Source of the DNA: Paracoccaceae bacterium
Lineage (GTDB): Bacteria; Pseudomonadota; Alphaproteobacteria; Rhodobacterales; Rhodobacteraceae
DNA length: 64,000 bases
Assembly: GCA_018222585.1 (NCBI GenBank)
Contig: JAAFAB010000005.1
Span: forward strand, 1 to 64,000
Direction: 5' to 3'
Shown: positions 40,069 through 51,563 of the stretch, piece after piece
Layout: the number at the start of each line of letters is the position of its first letter
Numbering within the stretch: the first letter of the stretch is position 1
Notes under the pieces: model-generated
Database searches by the model: none
The model's input: the letters and a program-made list of their open reading frames with translations, nothing else
Told to the model about the DNA's origin: nothing
Position numbers and translations under genes: made by a program

Positions 40069-40686
40069 ATGTCCCAGGAAGAGCAGCCGCAGATCTACCT
40101 GATCTCCCCGCCCGAGTTCGATCTCATGGTCTTCCCCGAACGTCTGGCCGCCGTGCTGGATGCCCGCGAGGTGGCCTGCGTGCGCCTGGCGCTTGCCAGC
40201 CATGACGAGGACCGCATCTGCCGCGCCGCCGATGCCCTGCGCGAGGTGACGACGCCGCGCGACGTGGCACTGGTGATCGACCGCCATTTCCTGCTGGCCG
40301 AACGGCTGGGGCTGGACGGGGTGCACCTGGATGACGGCGCGCGCTCGGTGCGCAAGGCGCGCAAGGCGCTCGGGGCAGATGCCATCGTCGGGGCCTATGC
40401 CGGGGCCTCGCGTCACGAGGGCCTGAACGCCGGCGAGGCGGGCAGCGATTACGTCGCTTTCGGCCCGGTCGGGGCCTCGGCGCTGGACGGCGGAGAGACC
40501 GCCGCCTTCGAGACCTTCGAATGGTGGTCGCAGATGATCGAGATCCCCTGCGTCGCCGAGGGCGGGCTGACGCCCGAGTTGGTGGCACAGCTGACCCCTG
40601 TCACCGATTTCTTCGGCATCGGCACCGAGATCTGGGACGCCGAAGATCCCGTCGCCGCCCTCGCCGCGCTTACCGTCGGTTTCTGA
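40069..40686 (+). CDS. ThiE-like thiamine phosphate synthase family protein
   Basis: 205 residues with the TIM-barrel ThiE pattern: IYLISPPEFD, ALVIDRHFLLAERLGLDGVH, AIVGAYAGASRHEGLNAGEA, SDYVAFGPVGAS and VAEGGLTPELV. The family normally joins hydroxymethylpyrimidine pyrophosphate to thiazole phosphate. Several expected residues differ: the HLGQxD loop reads HLDDGA, and the FGPxxxTxTK loop has no TK. Activity as ThiE is therefore uncertain. Convergent with olsA, 15 bases apart. Confidence 0.75.
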   Translation: MSQEEQPQIYLISPPEFDLMVFPERLAAVLDAREVACVRLALASHDEDRICRAADALREVTTPRDVALVIDRHFLLAERLGLDGVHLDDGARSVRKARKALGADAIVGAYAGASRHEGLNAGEAGSDYVAFGPVGASALDGGETAAFETFEWWSQMIEIPCVAEGGLTPELVAQLTPVTDFFGIGTEIWDAEDPVAALAALTVGF

Positions 40687-40701
40687 GACACCGGGCGGGC
40701 T

Positions 40702-41535
40702 TCAGCCCGCCTGCTGCCAGTCCCAGGGCATGGCCTCGCGGATCGTGCGTTCGCAGGCCGCGGCCAGGGTCTTGCGGTTGGGGAAATCGGCCATGCGCAG
40801 CGGCGTATGGTAGATCACCTCGACCGCGCCCTGGGGCCGCGCGGCCATGACCTTGAGGAAGCTGGCGCCGAACCCCATCTCTCCCCACCATCCGTAGAAA
40901 CGCGGCTCGGCGCCCTCGGGCGCGCGGTAGATCAGGGTCACCGGCTGCACCTGCATGTCCTGCGGCAAGCTGGGGTCGAAGAAGACATCGAAGAGCGAGG
41001 TCTTGAAGGGCAGCACCCGTTTGCCGTCGGTCGACGTGCCCTCGGGGAAGAAATGCAGCCTCTGCCCGGCGCTCAGCCGTTCCAGCAGCAGGTCGCGCTG
41101 GCGTTTGGCCTCGCCGCGCCGGCGATCGATGAACAGCGTGCCGGTCGCCCGCGCCAGGTGGCCGATGCCCGGCCAGCCGCGCACCTCGGACTTCGACACG
41201 AAGAACACCGCCCCCGGCGCCGAGAGGGCGAAGATGTCCAGCCAGGACACATGGTTCGAGACCATCGCCCCGGCGCCCCGCATCGGCCGCCCCGTCACCT
41301 TCAGCCGCATCCCCGCGCAGACGAAGAACGCCCGCGCCACCGCCTGCTGGAAGATCGGCGTCACCGGGCGGCGCAGCCCGCAGAGCGGCGCCTCGACCAG
41401 GCGCACCAGCAGCAGGGCCAGCAGGCAGAGCAGCAGGATCAGCGCCAGCGGCAGGACGCGCAGCGCTGCGATCAGCTTGCCGGCGGTCGAAACGGGTGTC
41501 TCGGCCGGGGCTTCGGGAGAGGTCCAGGTCGCCAT
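40702..41535 (-). CDS. olsA: OlsA-type lyso-ornithine-lipid O-acyltransferase (PlsC family)
   Basis: 277 residues with an N-terminal membrane helix (about 22-45). The acyltransferase motifs are NHVSWLD at 94-100 and FPEGTSTDG from 163, as in PlsC/OlsA. Its start is one base past the olsB stop; the pairing with olsB indicates it adds the second acyl chain to lyso-ornithine lipid, a phosphorus-free membrane lipid. A lysophosphatidate acyltransferase role cannot be excluded from sequence alone. Confidence 0.87.
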   Translation of the reverse strand: MATWTSPEAPAETPVSTAGKLIAALRVLPLALILLLCLLALLLVRLVEAPLCGLRRPVTPIFQQAVARAFFVCAGMRLKVTGRPMRGAGAMVSNHVSWLDIFALSAPGAVFFVSKSEVRGWPGIGHLARATGTLFIDRRRGEAKRQRDLLLERLSAGQRLHFFPEGTSTDGKRVLPFKTSLFDVFFDPSLPQDMQVQPVTLIYRAPEGAEPRFYGWWGEMGFGASFLKVMAARPQGAVEVIYHTPLRMADFPNRKTLAAACERTIREAMPWDWQQAG

Positions 41536-41536
41536 C

Positions 41537-42343
41537 TCAGTCTCCGCGCCGGAACAGCCGGCTCTGCTTCTCGTTCAGCAGCGCGGTGTCGAGCACCAGG
41601 CAGACATCTGTGGTGTTGAAGGCATGATCGACGAAGGCGCCCTCGCCGACGAAACCGCCCAGCTTCAGGTAGCCCTTGATCAGCGGCGGCACGGCGCGCA
41701 TGGCCGCGACCCGGTCCAGCCGTTCCTCGGGCACCAGGTTCATCGGTTGGAAATGCTCGGCCCGGGCCCGCACCCGCAGCGGTTCCGGCGCCAGGTGGCG
41801 GGCATGAAGCACCGAGAGCGCCGGGGCCAGCGCCGCGATATCGGTGCCGTGGAAGGAGGCGGTGCCGAACAGCACCTCGATGCCCCGCTCGGTGACATAG
41901 TCGGCCAGCGCCGACCACATGACCATCATCCCCGCCCCGCCCCGGTAGTCGGGATGCAGGCAGGAGCGCCCCAGTTCCAGCAGCCTGCGCCCCGAGGATG
42001 TCAGCTTCGTCAGGTCGTATTCATCGGCCGAATAGAACTGTCCGATCTCCTGCGCCGCCGTGTCGGTCAGCAGCCGGTAGACACCGACGACCTGCGCGTC
42101 GAGGCCCCCCGGCCGGGCGCGGTCGATCAGCAGCAGGTGATCGAAGAAGGGATCGAACCGGTCCCGCTCCAGCCGCGCGGCGTGGTCGACCATGGTGCCG
42201 CCGCCGCCCAGTTCGGAGACGAAGACCTCGTAGCGCAGCCGCTGCGCCGCGCGCAGCTCCGCCTCGCTGGCCGCCAGCCGGGTCTCGAAGTCGGGAAGGC
42301 CCGCGGCGGGCGGGCTTTCGGATCTGGGGCCGGGTCCGGTCAT
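41537..42343 (-). CDS. olsB: OlsB-type ornithine-acyl-[ACP] N-acyltransferase
   Basis: About 268 residues from the ATG at 42343 (MTGPGPRSESPPAAGLPDFE); the frame extends to a TTG at 42397, which I consider less likely. OlsB/autoinducer-synthase-like GNAT fold: ETRLAASEAELRAAQRLRYEVF, VDHAARLERDRFDPFFDHLLL, GVYRLLTDTAA and LLELGRSCLHPDYR. It transfers a 3-hydroxyacyl chain from ACP to ornithine. First gene of the olsB-olsA unit, preceded by a spacer with no obvious operator. Confidence 0.88.
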   Translation of the reverse strand: MTGPGPRSESPPAAGLPDFETRLAASEAELRAAQRLRYEVFVSELGGGGTMVDHAARLERDRFDPFFDHLLLIDRARPGGLDAQVVGVYRLLTDTAAQEIGQFYSADEYDLTKLTSSGRRLLELGRSCLHPDYRGGAGMMVMWSALADYVTERGIEVLFGTASFHGTDIAALAPALSVLHARHLAPEPLRVRARAEHFQPMNLVPEERLDRVAAMRAVPPLIKGYLKLGGFVGEGAFVDHAFNTTDVCLVLDTALLNEKQSRLFRRGD

Positions 42344-42528
42344 CAAGTCTCGGGGCGTCCTGTCAGCTCGGGTCTCCGGCCTTGCGTGCCGGGGCAACCG
42401 GCGTCCCTGCCGGTCGCGCCGGTTTTAGGCAACGGCAGCCGCCCATGCAAGAAGCCGCGCCGGGAGGGCATTCGGAAATTGTCCGCAACGGGAAGTTGTC
42501 TTAACCTTTGGTTTACCATTGCGCGGGT

Positions 42529-42711
42529 TCACTGGTCGTAGACCGGGATCAGATCGATCCTGGACCCGTCGATGACGACCTTGCCGGCCTCGGGGAAGTT
42601 CACCGTGACCCGTCCGGCGATGTTGGACTGGACCTGGCCCACGCCCCAATCCGGTTGCAGGGGATGGCGCACCATCATTCCGGGTTCCAGCAGGTTGTTC
42701 AAATTGCTCAT
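42529..42711 (-). CDS. DUF3553 small protein
   Basis: 60 residues with the DUF3553 pattern LEPGMMVRHPLQPDWGVGQV and RVTVNFPEAGKVVI, a small beta-barrel domain also found appended to helicases. It ends with VYDQ. Function unknown, possibly nucleic-acid binding by analogy. Divergent from chpT, 53 bases between starts. Confidence 0.85.
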   Translation of the reverse strand: MSNLNNLLEPGMMVRHPLQPDWGVGQVQSNIAGRVTVNFPEAGKVVIDGSRIDLIPVYDQ

Positions 42712-42764
42712 CGGGGGCCTTCGGCGTCCATGGGACTCTGGGTAAAGAGTAAGAGGTCACAGCA

Positions 42765-43370
42765 TTGCAGACCACGCATCTTCTTGCATCTCTCATCGGA
42801 TCACGCATCTGTCACGACCTGATTTCGCCTGTCGGTGCGATTCAGAACGGGCTCGAGCTGCTGTCGCTCGAGGGGGCGCTGCGCGGGCCCGAGATGATGC
42901 TGATCTCGGAGTCGGTCTCGGCGGCCTCGGCCAAGATCCGGTTCATGCGCATCGCCTTCGGCATGGCGGGACAGGGCCAGAAGATCGGCCGGGGCGAGGT
43001 GGCGGGCATTCTCGACGATCTCAGCCAGTCCGGGCGCATCACCTACGACTGGACCCCGACCGGCGATTTCGAGCGCTGCCAGATCCAGGAGGTCTTCCTG
43101 GCCCTGCTCTGCGTCGAGAGCGCCATGCCCCAGGGCGGCGTGATCTCGGTCACCCGCGCCGACAAGCCGGGATGCAACTGGGAGGTCTCGGGGCCGGCGC
43201 TGGCCGCGCGCCCGGACCCGGCGCTCTGGCGGGTGGTCGAGGGCCGCGAGGACGGGACGGCCATCGCCCCCGCCCATGTCCAGTTCGCCCTGCTGCCGGC
43301 GCTGATCAGGGATCGGCACGGAGAGCTCGACCTGCTGATCACCGAGGACAGCCTGACGCTGCGGTTCTGA
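42765..43370 (+). CDS. chpT: ChpT histidine phosphotransferase
   Basis: 201 residues from a TTG start. The phospho-accepting His17 lies in SRICHDLISPVGAIQNGLEL, the signature of ChpT-type phosphotransferases (PF10090). In alphaproteobacteria ChpT passes phosphate from CckA to CtrA and CpdR; in Rhodobacterales this relay controls motility, gene-transfer agent and biofilm traits. The C-terminal half is a degenerate ATPase-like domain (VVEGREDGTAIAPAHVQFAL). Neither cckA nor ctrA is in the window. Confidence 0.9.
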   Translation: MQTTHLLASLIGSRICHDLISPVGAIQNGLELLSLEGALRGPEMMLISESVSAASAKIRFMRIAFGMAGQGQKIGRGEVAGILDDLSQSGRITYDWTPTGDFERCQIQEVFLALLCVESAMPQGGVISVTRADKPGCNWEVSGPALAARPDPALWRVVEGREDGTAIAPAHVQFALLPALIRDRHGELDLLITEDSLTLRF

Positions 43371-43596
43371 CAAGGCACGACAGTCGGAGCCAGAGAGAAA
43401 CAGGGCCAGAGAAGCAGGGGACCATCGGGGCGGATGGCGCCCCCTCGCGCCCGGGGTCTGCGGCGAAGGGCCTGTGCCCCCGGGAAGTGCGACCTGCCGA
43501 TCCGGGCCTGCAGCGCCGGGCCTGCGTTCCCCACTTCGTGACATGGAAACGGCGCGGCCCGGAGGCCACGCCGCGCATCTTGCTCCCCGGCCCGAC

Positions 43597-44862
43597 TCAG
43601 GCGCGCACGGTCCCGTCGCCGACCACCAGGTACTTGAAGCTGGTCAGCTGCTCGGCCCCGACGGGGCCACGCGCGTGCATCTTGCCCGTGGCGATACCGA
43701 TCTCGGCGCCCATGCCGAACTCTCCACCATCGGCGAACTGGGTCGAGGCGTTCCACATCAGGATCGCGGAATCGATCCGCTCGAAGAAGCGTTCCGCCAC
43801 GCTGGCATCCTCGGTCACCACGCCCTCGGTATGGCTGGAGGAATACTGCCGGATATGGTCGATCGCCGCATCCACGTCGGTCACGACCTTCGCCGCGACG
43901 ATGCTGTCGAGGTATTCCCTGCCCCAGTCCTCTTCCGTGGCCGCGTTGACACCGGGGATCTTCGCCAGTTCCGCGTCGCCGCGCACCTCGACGCCCCGGT
44001 CCACCAGCGCGCGCAGCACGCCCTGGCCGATGGTCTTCACCACGTCTTCATGGATCAGCAGGCATTCGACAGCGCCGCAGATGCCGGTGCGCCGGGTCTT
44101 GGCGTTCAGCACGATATCCAGCGCCTTCTGCGGATCGGCGGCCTTGTCGATGTAGATATGCACGATGCCTTCGAGATGGGCGAAGACCGGCACCCGCGCC
44201 TCGCGCTGCACCAGGCCCACGAGGCCCTTGCCGCCACGGGGCACGATGACGTCGATGTAGTCGACCGCCTTCAGCATCGCGCTGACCGCCTCGCGGTCGC
44301 GGGTCGGCACCAGCTGGATCGCCGCCTCGGGCAGACCGGCCCCGCGCAGGCCCTCAAGCAGGCAGGCATGGATGGCGCGCGAGCTGTGGAAGCTTTCCGA
44401 GCCGCCGCGCAGGATCACCGCATTGCCCGCCTTGAGGCAGAGCGCCCCGGCATCGGCGGTCACGTTGGGGCGGCTTTCATAGATCACGCCGATCACGCCC
44501 AGGGGCGTGCGGACGCGGCGGATCTTCAGACCCGTGGGCTGCTCCCATTCGGCGATGACCTCACCGACGGGATCCTTCTGCTCGGCAATGGCGCGCAGGC
44601 TGTCGACGATGCCGCGAATGCGGGTCTCGTCCAGCTTCAGCCGGTCCATCATCGCCGGGCTCAGGCCCTTTTCGGCGCCAAACTCCAGGTCCTGTTCGTT
44701 CGCCGCGATGATCTCGCGCCGCGCCGACCAGACCGCCTCGGCGGCGCCGATCAGGGCGGCGTGCTTGCGTTCGGCACTGGCAAAGGCCAGCTCGGCCGCG
44801 GCCGCTTTCGCGGCGGCACCGATGCCGTTCATCATTTCTTCGATGGTTTGGGCGTCTTTCAT
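43597..44862 (-). CDS. proA: ProA, gamma-glutamyl phosphate reductase
   Basis: 421 residues, second step of proline synthesis, reducing glutamyl-5-phosphate to the semialdehyde. ALDH fold: [40 protein letters not shown], and the catalytic cysteine in [40 protein letters not shown] and [16 protein letters not shown] end the protein. It is 38 bases after proB on the same strand. Confidence 0.97.
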   Translation of the reverse strand: MKDAQTIEEMMNGIGAAAKAAAAELAFASAERKHAALIGAAEAVWSARREIIAANEQDLEFGAEKGLSPAMMDRLKLDETRIRGIVDSLRAIAEQKDPVGEVIAEWEQPTGLKIRRVRTPLGVIGVIYESRPNVTADAGALCLKAGNAVILRGGSESFHSSRAIHACLLEGLRGAGLPEAAIQLVPTRDREAVSAMLKAVDYIDVIVPRGGKGLVGLVQREARVPVFAHLEGIVHIYIDKAADPQKALDIVLNAKTRRTGICGAVECLLIHEDVVKTIGQGVLRALVDRGVEVRGDAELAKIPGVNAATEEDWGREYLDSIVAAKVVTDVDAAIDHIRQYSSSHTEGVVTEDASVAERFFERIDSAILMWNASTQFADGGEFGMGAEIGIATGKMHARGPVGAEQLTSFKYLVVGDGTVRA

Positions 44863-44900
44863 CCCGGTCTCCTCTCGCGCGGGCGGCGGCGTCTCCCAGC

Positions 44901-47101
<2,201 letters not shown>

Positions 47102-47123
47102 CTAGCTCAGGCGGACCGGCGGC

Positions 47124-47729
47124 TCAATCGAGTTTTCTGATATAGGTCCATGTGGGCACCTTGGCGCCCCGCGCAACCGAATAGGCTTCGGCGTCGCCCA
47201 CGTATTCGAAACCGCCCTTGGTCAGGACACGGGCCGCGCCCGGATTGTCCTGGAAGACCGCGGCAAAGAGGCTGCGATCCCCCAGCGGATTGGCCGAGAC
47301 CAGCGCCTGCACGGCGGCCGAAGCCACATTGCCGTTCCACCAGCTTGGCGCGACCCAGTACCCGATCTCGCTCTGCGCATCGTCGATCCGCTTCAGGCTG
47401 ATCACGCCCTTCAGCTCGGCGCCGCCGACGCGGCTGGCGTCGATCGCCCAGATGACCTCTCGCGGAGAGGGCTGCAGGGCGCGGGCGATGAAGCTCTCCG
47501 TCGTGCCGGGCGGCAGCGGATGCGGGATCGAGCTGGTCATCTTCGCCAGCCGCTCATCCGCCGCATAGAGGTCGATCAGCCCGCTGTCGGAATAGCGCAG
47601 GGGCCGCAGGTCAAGATCCTCTCCCACGATGACCGGCTGGTCGAAAGCGGGCGCCTCCCGCTTGGCCGAGGCCGCGAGAATCGCCCCGCTGCGGGACTTG
47701 ATCGGATCCTTGATGTTCGCGTCGCTCAT
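47124..47729 (-). CDS. GNAT family acetyltransferase (RimJ/RimL type)
   Basis: 201 residues with the RimJ/RimL-like GNAT pattern: LDLRPLRYSDSGLIDLYAAD, VISLKRIDDAQSEIGYWVAP, SWWNGNVASAAVQALV and QDNPGAARVLTKGGFEYVGD. The usual acetyl-CoA P-loop glycines are changed (WWNGNVAS). Lying between rpmA and obgE, it may act on a ribosomal protein, but that is inference from position. Confidence 0.85.
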   Translation of the reverse strand: MSDANIKDPIKSRSGAILAASAKREAPAFDQPVIVGEDLDLRPLRYSDSGLIDLYAADERLAKMTSSIPHPLPPGTTESFIARALQPSPREVIWAIDASRVGGAELKGVISLKRIDDAQSEIGYWVAPSWWNGNVASAAVQALVSANPLGDRSLFAAVFQDNPGAARVLTKGGFEYVGDAEAYSVARGAKVPTWTYIRKLD

Positions 47730-47832
47730 TGGAGGTGCTCCTCTCGGGGTCTGGCCCCTTTCACCACCGAAACGGCTAAGGGGACCGGCTGGCTGCCGAT
47801 CCCCTTTTTCTCATTCGCGAATGAAGGTCGGC

Positions 47833-48102
47833 TTACTCTGCGGCCTCGGCCACTGGCAGCACGGAAATGAAGGTCCGGCCCTTCAGGCCCTTGTGGAACT
47901 TCACGTTGCCGTCGACGGTGGCGAAGATCGTGTGATCCTTGCCCATGCCGACGCCTTCACCGGGGTACCACTTGGTACCGCGCTGGCGCGCCAGGATGTT
48001 GCCGGCGGTGACGTCTTCACCACCGAATTTCTTGATGCCGAGGCGACGACCTGCAGAGTCGCGACCGTTGCGGGAAGAACCGCCAGCCTTTTTGTGTGCC
48101 AT
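47833..48102 (-). CDS. rpmA: ribosomal protein bL27
   Basis: 89 residues: [60 protein letters not shown]. Standard L27 with an uncleaved-type N-terminus reaching the peptidyl-transferase centre. 27 bases downstream of rplU. Confidence 0.98.
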   Translation of the reverse strand: MAHKKAGGSSRNGRDSAGRRLGIKKFGGEDVTAGNILARQRGTKWYPGEGVGMGKDHTIFATVDGNVKFHKGLKGRTFISVLPVAEAAE

Positions 48103-48129
48103 CTTGCGTGTCTCCTGTTAACGGGGCCC

Positions 48130-48756
48130 TTACTGGGCCAGTTCCTTGGCTTCGCCGACCCAGTTGTTCGACTGAGCCTTGCCCTTGAAAGCGTCGTCGA
48201 GAGCTTCGACGTCGGCTTCGCTCCAGGCGGCGATCTGGGCGAAGGAGGTGATGCCGGCGGCGATCAGCTTCTTCTCGAGCGCCGGGCCGACGCCCGTCAG
48301 CTTCTTCAGATCGTCAGAGCCTTCGGCGGCTGCGGCCTTGGGGGCAGCGGCCTTCTTGTCGGCCTTCGGAGCGGCGGCGGCAACAGCCGCGCCCGAGATC
48401 GAACCGGCACCCACGGCAGCCTTGACGCCGGACTTGTCGGCACCTTCGGCGAGGATCTCGGTGATCTTCAGCAGGGTCAGCTGCTGACGGTGGCCCTTGG
48501 TGCGCTTCGAGCTGTGCTTACGGCGGCGCTTGACGAAGTTGATGACCTTGTCGCCCTTGACCTGGTCGATGACCTCGGCTTGGACGGCGGCGCCGGCCAC
48601 GAAGGGGGCGCCCACGGTCACGCTGTCGCCACCCAGCATGAGAATATCGTTGAACTGGATCTTTTCACCGGCATCGGCTGCCAGCTTTTCGACGCGCAGC
48701 AGGTCACCAGACTGGACCTTGTATTGCTTGCCGCCGGTCTTGAGAACCGCAAACAT
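48130..48756 (-). CDS. rplU: ribosomal protein bL21 with C-terminal helix-hairpin-helix extension
   Basis: 208 residues, twice the usual L21 length. Residues 1-103 are ordinary L21 (MFAVLKTGGKQYKVQSGDLL, KRRRKHSSKRTKGHRQQLTL). An Ala/Lys-rich linker (about 104-147) joins a helix-hairpin-helix domain (148-208; DDLKKLTGVGPALEKKLIAA). Such HhH domains bind nucleic acid non-specifically. The reading frame is uninterrupted, so this is a true fusion; similar tails occur in related Rhodobacterales to my recollection. Heads the rplU-rpmA-GNAT-obgE-proB-proA row. Confidence 0.95.
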   Translation of the reverse strand: MFAVLKTGGKQYKVQSGDLLRVEKLAADAGEKIQFNDILMLGGDSVTVGAPFVAGAAVQAEVIDQVKGDKVINFVKRRRKHSSKRTKGHRQQLTLLKITEILAEGADKSGVKAAVGAGSISGAAVAAAAPKADKKAAAPKAAAAEGSDDLKKLTGVGPALEKKLIAAGITSFAQIAAWSEADVEALDDAFKGKAQSNNWVGEAKELAQ

Positions 48757-48994
48757 GTGCTCTTCCTTCCCTTCTGACGCGTCCTGCGGCCCCCTTGCGG
48801 GTGTTCGTGACCTTGCGGTCGCCGGTGAACTGCGCGCCCTGTCCTGGGCGAAATTGAAATGCCCGGCGAAGCACGGGGCCTGCCGGGATGGCGGGCTTAT
48901 CGGGGCAAAGCGGGGGGCTTGTCAAGACGAAACCGTCAATGCCTGCAGGGCGGCCACGGCCTTCTCGGGGGCCTGCGCAGGGTACGGTCCGCCG

Positions 48995-49804
48995 TTACAA
49001 CTCCTCTCCGCTGAGCAGCGTCGAGACCGACAGGCCGAGGGCGCGGTAGATCTGGTTGTAGAGCACCCCGTAGGCGTCGAACAGCGCCGCATTCAGCCGC
49101 TGGCCCTCCGCGCTCTCGGCCAGCGCCAGGTAGGCGTCCAGATCGGCCTCGGGCAGGTCTCGGTAGGCGGCGGTCAGGAAGGCCCGCAACCAGAGCTCGG
49201 TCTCGATCCGCGTCGCCTCCTCCTGCTGCCAGACATCGGCGAATATCTCCTCCTCTTCTAGGGCGAAGGCGCCGCCCTCGGCCAGTCCGAGGTAGAAATG
49301 CGCATTGGCGGTCAGCGCCCCGCCCAGGTTGCGGTCCACCAGGTCGTTGGCCGCCATCACCCGCGAGATCCAGTCATGGAACGCGGGCGCCTCGACCTCG
49401 GTCAGCCCGGCGGCACGCTCGGCGGCCTGCTCGGCCCCGGGCTCGAGGAAGGCCCGCCGCACCGACAGCTCCGCCGCCACCACCTGCTGCCCGGTCCCGG
49501 AGCCGTAGAACTCCAGCAGCGGCTGCACCGGCCCGTCCAGCGCGGCGACGAAGGCGCCACGCAGCGTGGCGTTCATCCGGGGCGGATCGTAGATGCGCAA
49601 TGCCATGTCGCGAAAGGCCGGGCCGGCCGGCGCCTCCAGGTAGCTCTCGGCCAGGTCGGCGCTCATCCGCAGGCCCTCCAGCCGCATGGTCTGGACCATC
49701 TCCGGCAAGCCCATCAGGTCATAGAGCCGTTCTCCCGGGGACTCCGCCGCCACCGCCCCGGGGCCGAGCAGCAGCCCGGCCAGGAGCAGGACGGCAACCC
49801 GCAC
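48995..49804 (-). CDS. exported DUF2059 protein (second of pair)
   Basis: 269 residues with a signal peptide (MRVAVLLLAGLLLGPGAVAA, cut near AES). All-helical DUF2059-like protein: ERLYDLMGLPEMVQTMRLEG, LEFYGSGTGQQVVAAELSVR and DAYLALAESAEGQRLNAALF. The LEFYGSGTGQ box is the family mark. Periplasmic, function unknown. Begins three bases after the paralogous upstream gene. Confidence 0.8.
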   Translation of the reverse strand: MRVAVLLLAGLLLGPGAVAAESPGERLYDLMGLPEMVQTMRLEGLRMSADLAESYLEAPAGPAFRDMALRIYDPPRMNATLRGAFVAALDGPVQPLLEFYGSGTGQQVVAAELSVRRAFLEPGAEQAAERAAGLTEVEAPAFHDWISRVMAANDLVDRNLGGALTANAHFYLGLAEGGAFALEEEEIFADVWQQEEATRIETELWLRAFLTAAYRDLPEADLDAYLALAESAEGQRLNAALFDAYGVLYNQIYRALGLSVSTLLSGEEL

Positions 49805-49807
49805 CGC

Positions 49808-50755
49808 TCAGAGCTCCTCGCTGCTGCCGCTGCCTTCCAGCAGCGCCGCGGCGGCCTCGAAGCGATCCGCCATGACCTCGTATTGCACCGCGTTCATCAG
49901 CTCGTAGACGCGTTGCATCCCGGGATCCTCCAGCGCGGCGGCATAGGTTTCAATCTCCTCGGTGGAGAAATCGCGGTAGGTCAGCGCGGCATTGGCCATG
50001 CCCGTTTGCAAACCGTCCTGTTCGGCCATCTCGCGGAACTGCCCCGCGATCAGGTCGCGCAGCGCATCATCGCCGACGCTCAGCTCGATCACCCCGGCGT
50101 TGCGCGCCGCGATCATGAAACGCGCCTGCACCTCGGCCATGGCCTCCGCCCCGTCGCTGGTTTCGTCCAGCGCCGAAATCAGCCGTTCCAGCGCCGACAA
50201 CCGGCCGATGTCGCGCGCCTGCATCACCTCGGCCAGCGCGGCGGCCGCCGCCTCGGGCTTGCCGGCGTCATCGGCCAGGTGCGAGGCGTTCTCCACCTCG
50301 ACCAGCCGCCGGCCCAGGTCAGAGCCGTAGAAGTCGTCTGCCGTCGCCATCTCGGCCTCGGTCAGCGTCGCCGAGAGCATGTCCAGCGCCATGTCCTGAA
50401 TCGGCGCATTACGGAACACCCGCGCCGCCATCACCTCCCAGAGCGAACGGAAGCCCGGGTCCTCGATGCCCAGCATCGCGGGGCCGTTGTCCGCCGACAT
50501 CACGATGCTTTCCAGCGCCGCGTCGAATCCGGTGATCTTCAGGAAGTCGCGCGCCTCGTCGCGGCTGGCGGCATGGCCCGGCACGGCCTGGGCCAGCAGC
50601 AGCGCCAGCGCGGTCAGCAGCGCCAGCAGCGCGGTACGCGGGTCGGGCAGAGCCCGGGCCAGTGTCGTCGTCCGCGCGGTGCCTCCCGGCCCCCTGTCGC
50701 CAAGACCGTGACGTTGCGTCAGGCTCCGGCTCTCCGGTCGTGGGGAATGTCGCAT
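49808..50755 (-). CDS. exported DUF2059 protein (first of pair)
   Basis: About 315 residues. Two ATGs compete (50770 and 50755); AGGAGA sits six bases before the second, so 50755 is chosen. The signal sequence is unusually long, with a charged region of about 40 residues before LLALLTALALLLAQAVPGHA. The mature part has TADDFYGSDLGRRLVEVENA and DALRDLIAGQFREMAEQDGL, then TYAAALEDPGMQRVYELMNA, a duplicated DUF2059 pattern. Paralogue of the next gene. Function unknown. Confidence 0.78.
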   Translation of the reverse strand: MRHSPRPESRSLTQRHGLGDRGPGGTARTTTLARALPDPRTALLALLTALALLLAQAVPGHAASRDEARDFLKITGFDAALESIVMSADNGPAMLGIEDPGFRSLWEVMAARVFRNAPIQDMALDMLSATLTEAEMATADDFYGSDLGRRLVEVENASHLADDAGKPEAAAAALAEVMQARDIGRLSALERLISALDETSDGAEAMAEVQARFMIAARNAGVIELSVGDDALRDLIAGQFREMAEQDGLQTGMANAALTYRDFSTEEIETYAAALEDPGMQRVYELMNAVQYEVMADRFEAAAALLEGSGSSEEL

Positions 50756-50975
50756 CCTGTCTCTCCTCATGTCTGCCCCAAGATAGGAAGGCGCGGCGCC
50801 CGGATTTCAAGGGTCGCCGGGGTCACATCCCCGCGCGCGGACCCGTCGCAGCGCGGTCTGCACGGGCCTCGGCAAGGCATCGCCGAAAAGAGCCTAAGAC
50901 ATTTCCTGCATGTCGCAACCAAAACCCCTTGAACCCGCCCGCGTTTCTCTTTAGACGGCCCTCCACGACCCCCGC

Positions 50976-51065
50976 GGAGAGGTGCCGGAGTGGTCGAACG
51001 GGGCGGTCTCGAAAACCGTTGAGCCTTTACGGGTTCCCAGGGTTCGAATCCCTGTCTCTCCGCCA
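50976..51065 (+). tRNA. tRNA-Ser (anticodon CGA)
   Basis: 90 bases with a class II fold: acceptor GGAGAGG with TCTCTCC, anticodon stem around loop CTCGAAA giving CGA (reads UCG), a long variable arm (GAGCCTTTACGGGTTC), T-arm with GGTTCGAATCC, discriminator G and encoded CCA. No duplicate of its 3' end is seen nearby. Confidence 0.95.
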
Positions 51066-51074
51066 CTTGTCACT

Positions 51075-51104
51075 GGCTTCATTGATCTTCTTGACAATGA
51101 AGCC
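51075..51104. repeat. 10-bp inverted repeat downstream of tRNA-Ser
   Basis: GGCTTCATTG (51075-51084) and CAATGAAGCC (51095-51104) pair perfectly around a 10-base loop, ten bases after the tRNA. There is no T-run after it, so it may be a processing hairpin or factor-dependent terminator for the tRNA. Confidence 0.6.
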
Positions 51105-51563
51105 GGATGTGGCCGGCCTTCATGCAGACTGTTTTCCCCTCCTTTCCATGCGGGCCCCTGGCCTTTTGCTAGCTCGTGATCCTTGCGTGCCGCGCCTCGG
51201 CCCGGAGACTCCGTAGCAGCCGGGGGGCACGGAGCTGTCGGCGCCATGTCCCGAAGCGGCCACTCTGCCGCCGCCTCCGCGGCCGGCCTCCCGCCTGGCC
51301 GTCCGGGAATCCGCACGCAACGGCCGGCGGGGGAACGACGGCCCTGCCCGCCATGCCCCCGGCCTGATCGCATCGACGTCCCGGCGCCTTTCGACGATAC
51401 CCTCCCCTCAGCGGCAGCGGGCCATGGCTGTGGCGCCGGCGCCCCTCAGGCCCGGGCCTCCGCGTCGACGCGATCCACGCCTTGCAGATCCGCCACGGCC
51501 ACATTGCGCGGAGCGAGGTGACCAGCGCCGGCAGACAGTTTGCCGGCCCGTAGAGAGCCCCCT
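51105..51563. other. gene-free spacer after tRNA-Ser
   Basis: GC-rich. Frames on both strands are Arg/Pro/Ala-rich and lack ribosome sites or motifs. I see no gene, repeat or terminator in it apart from the hairpin at 51075-51104. Confidence 0.5.
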
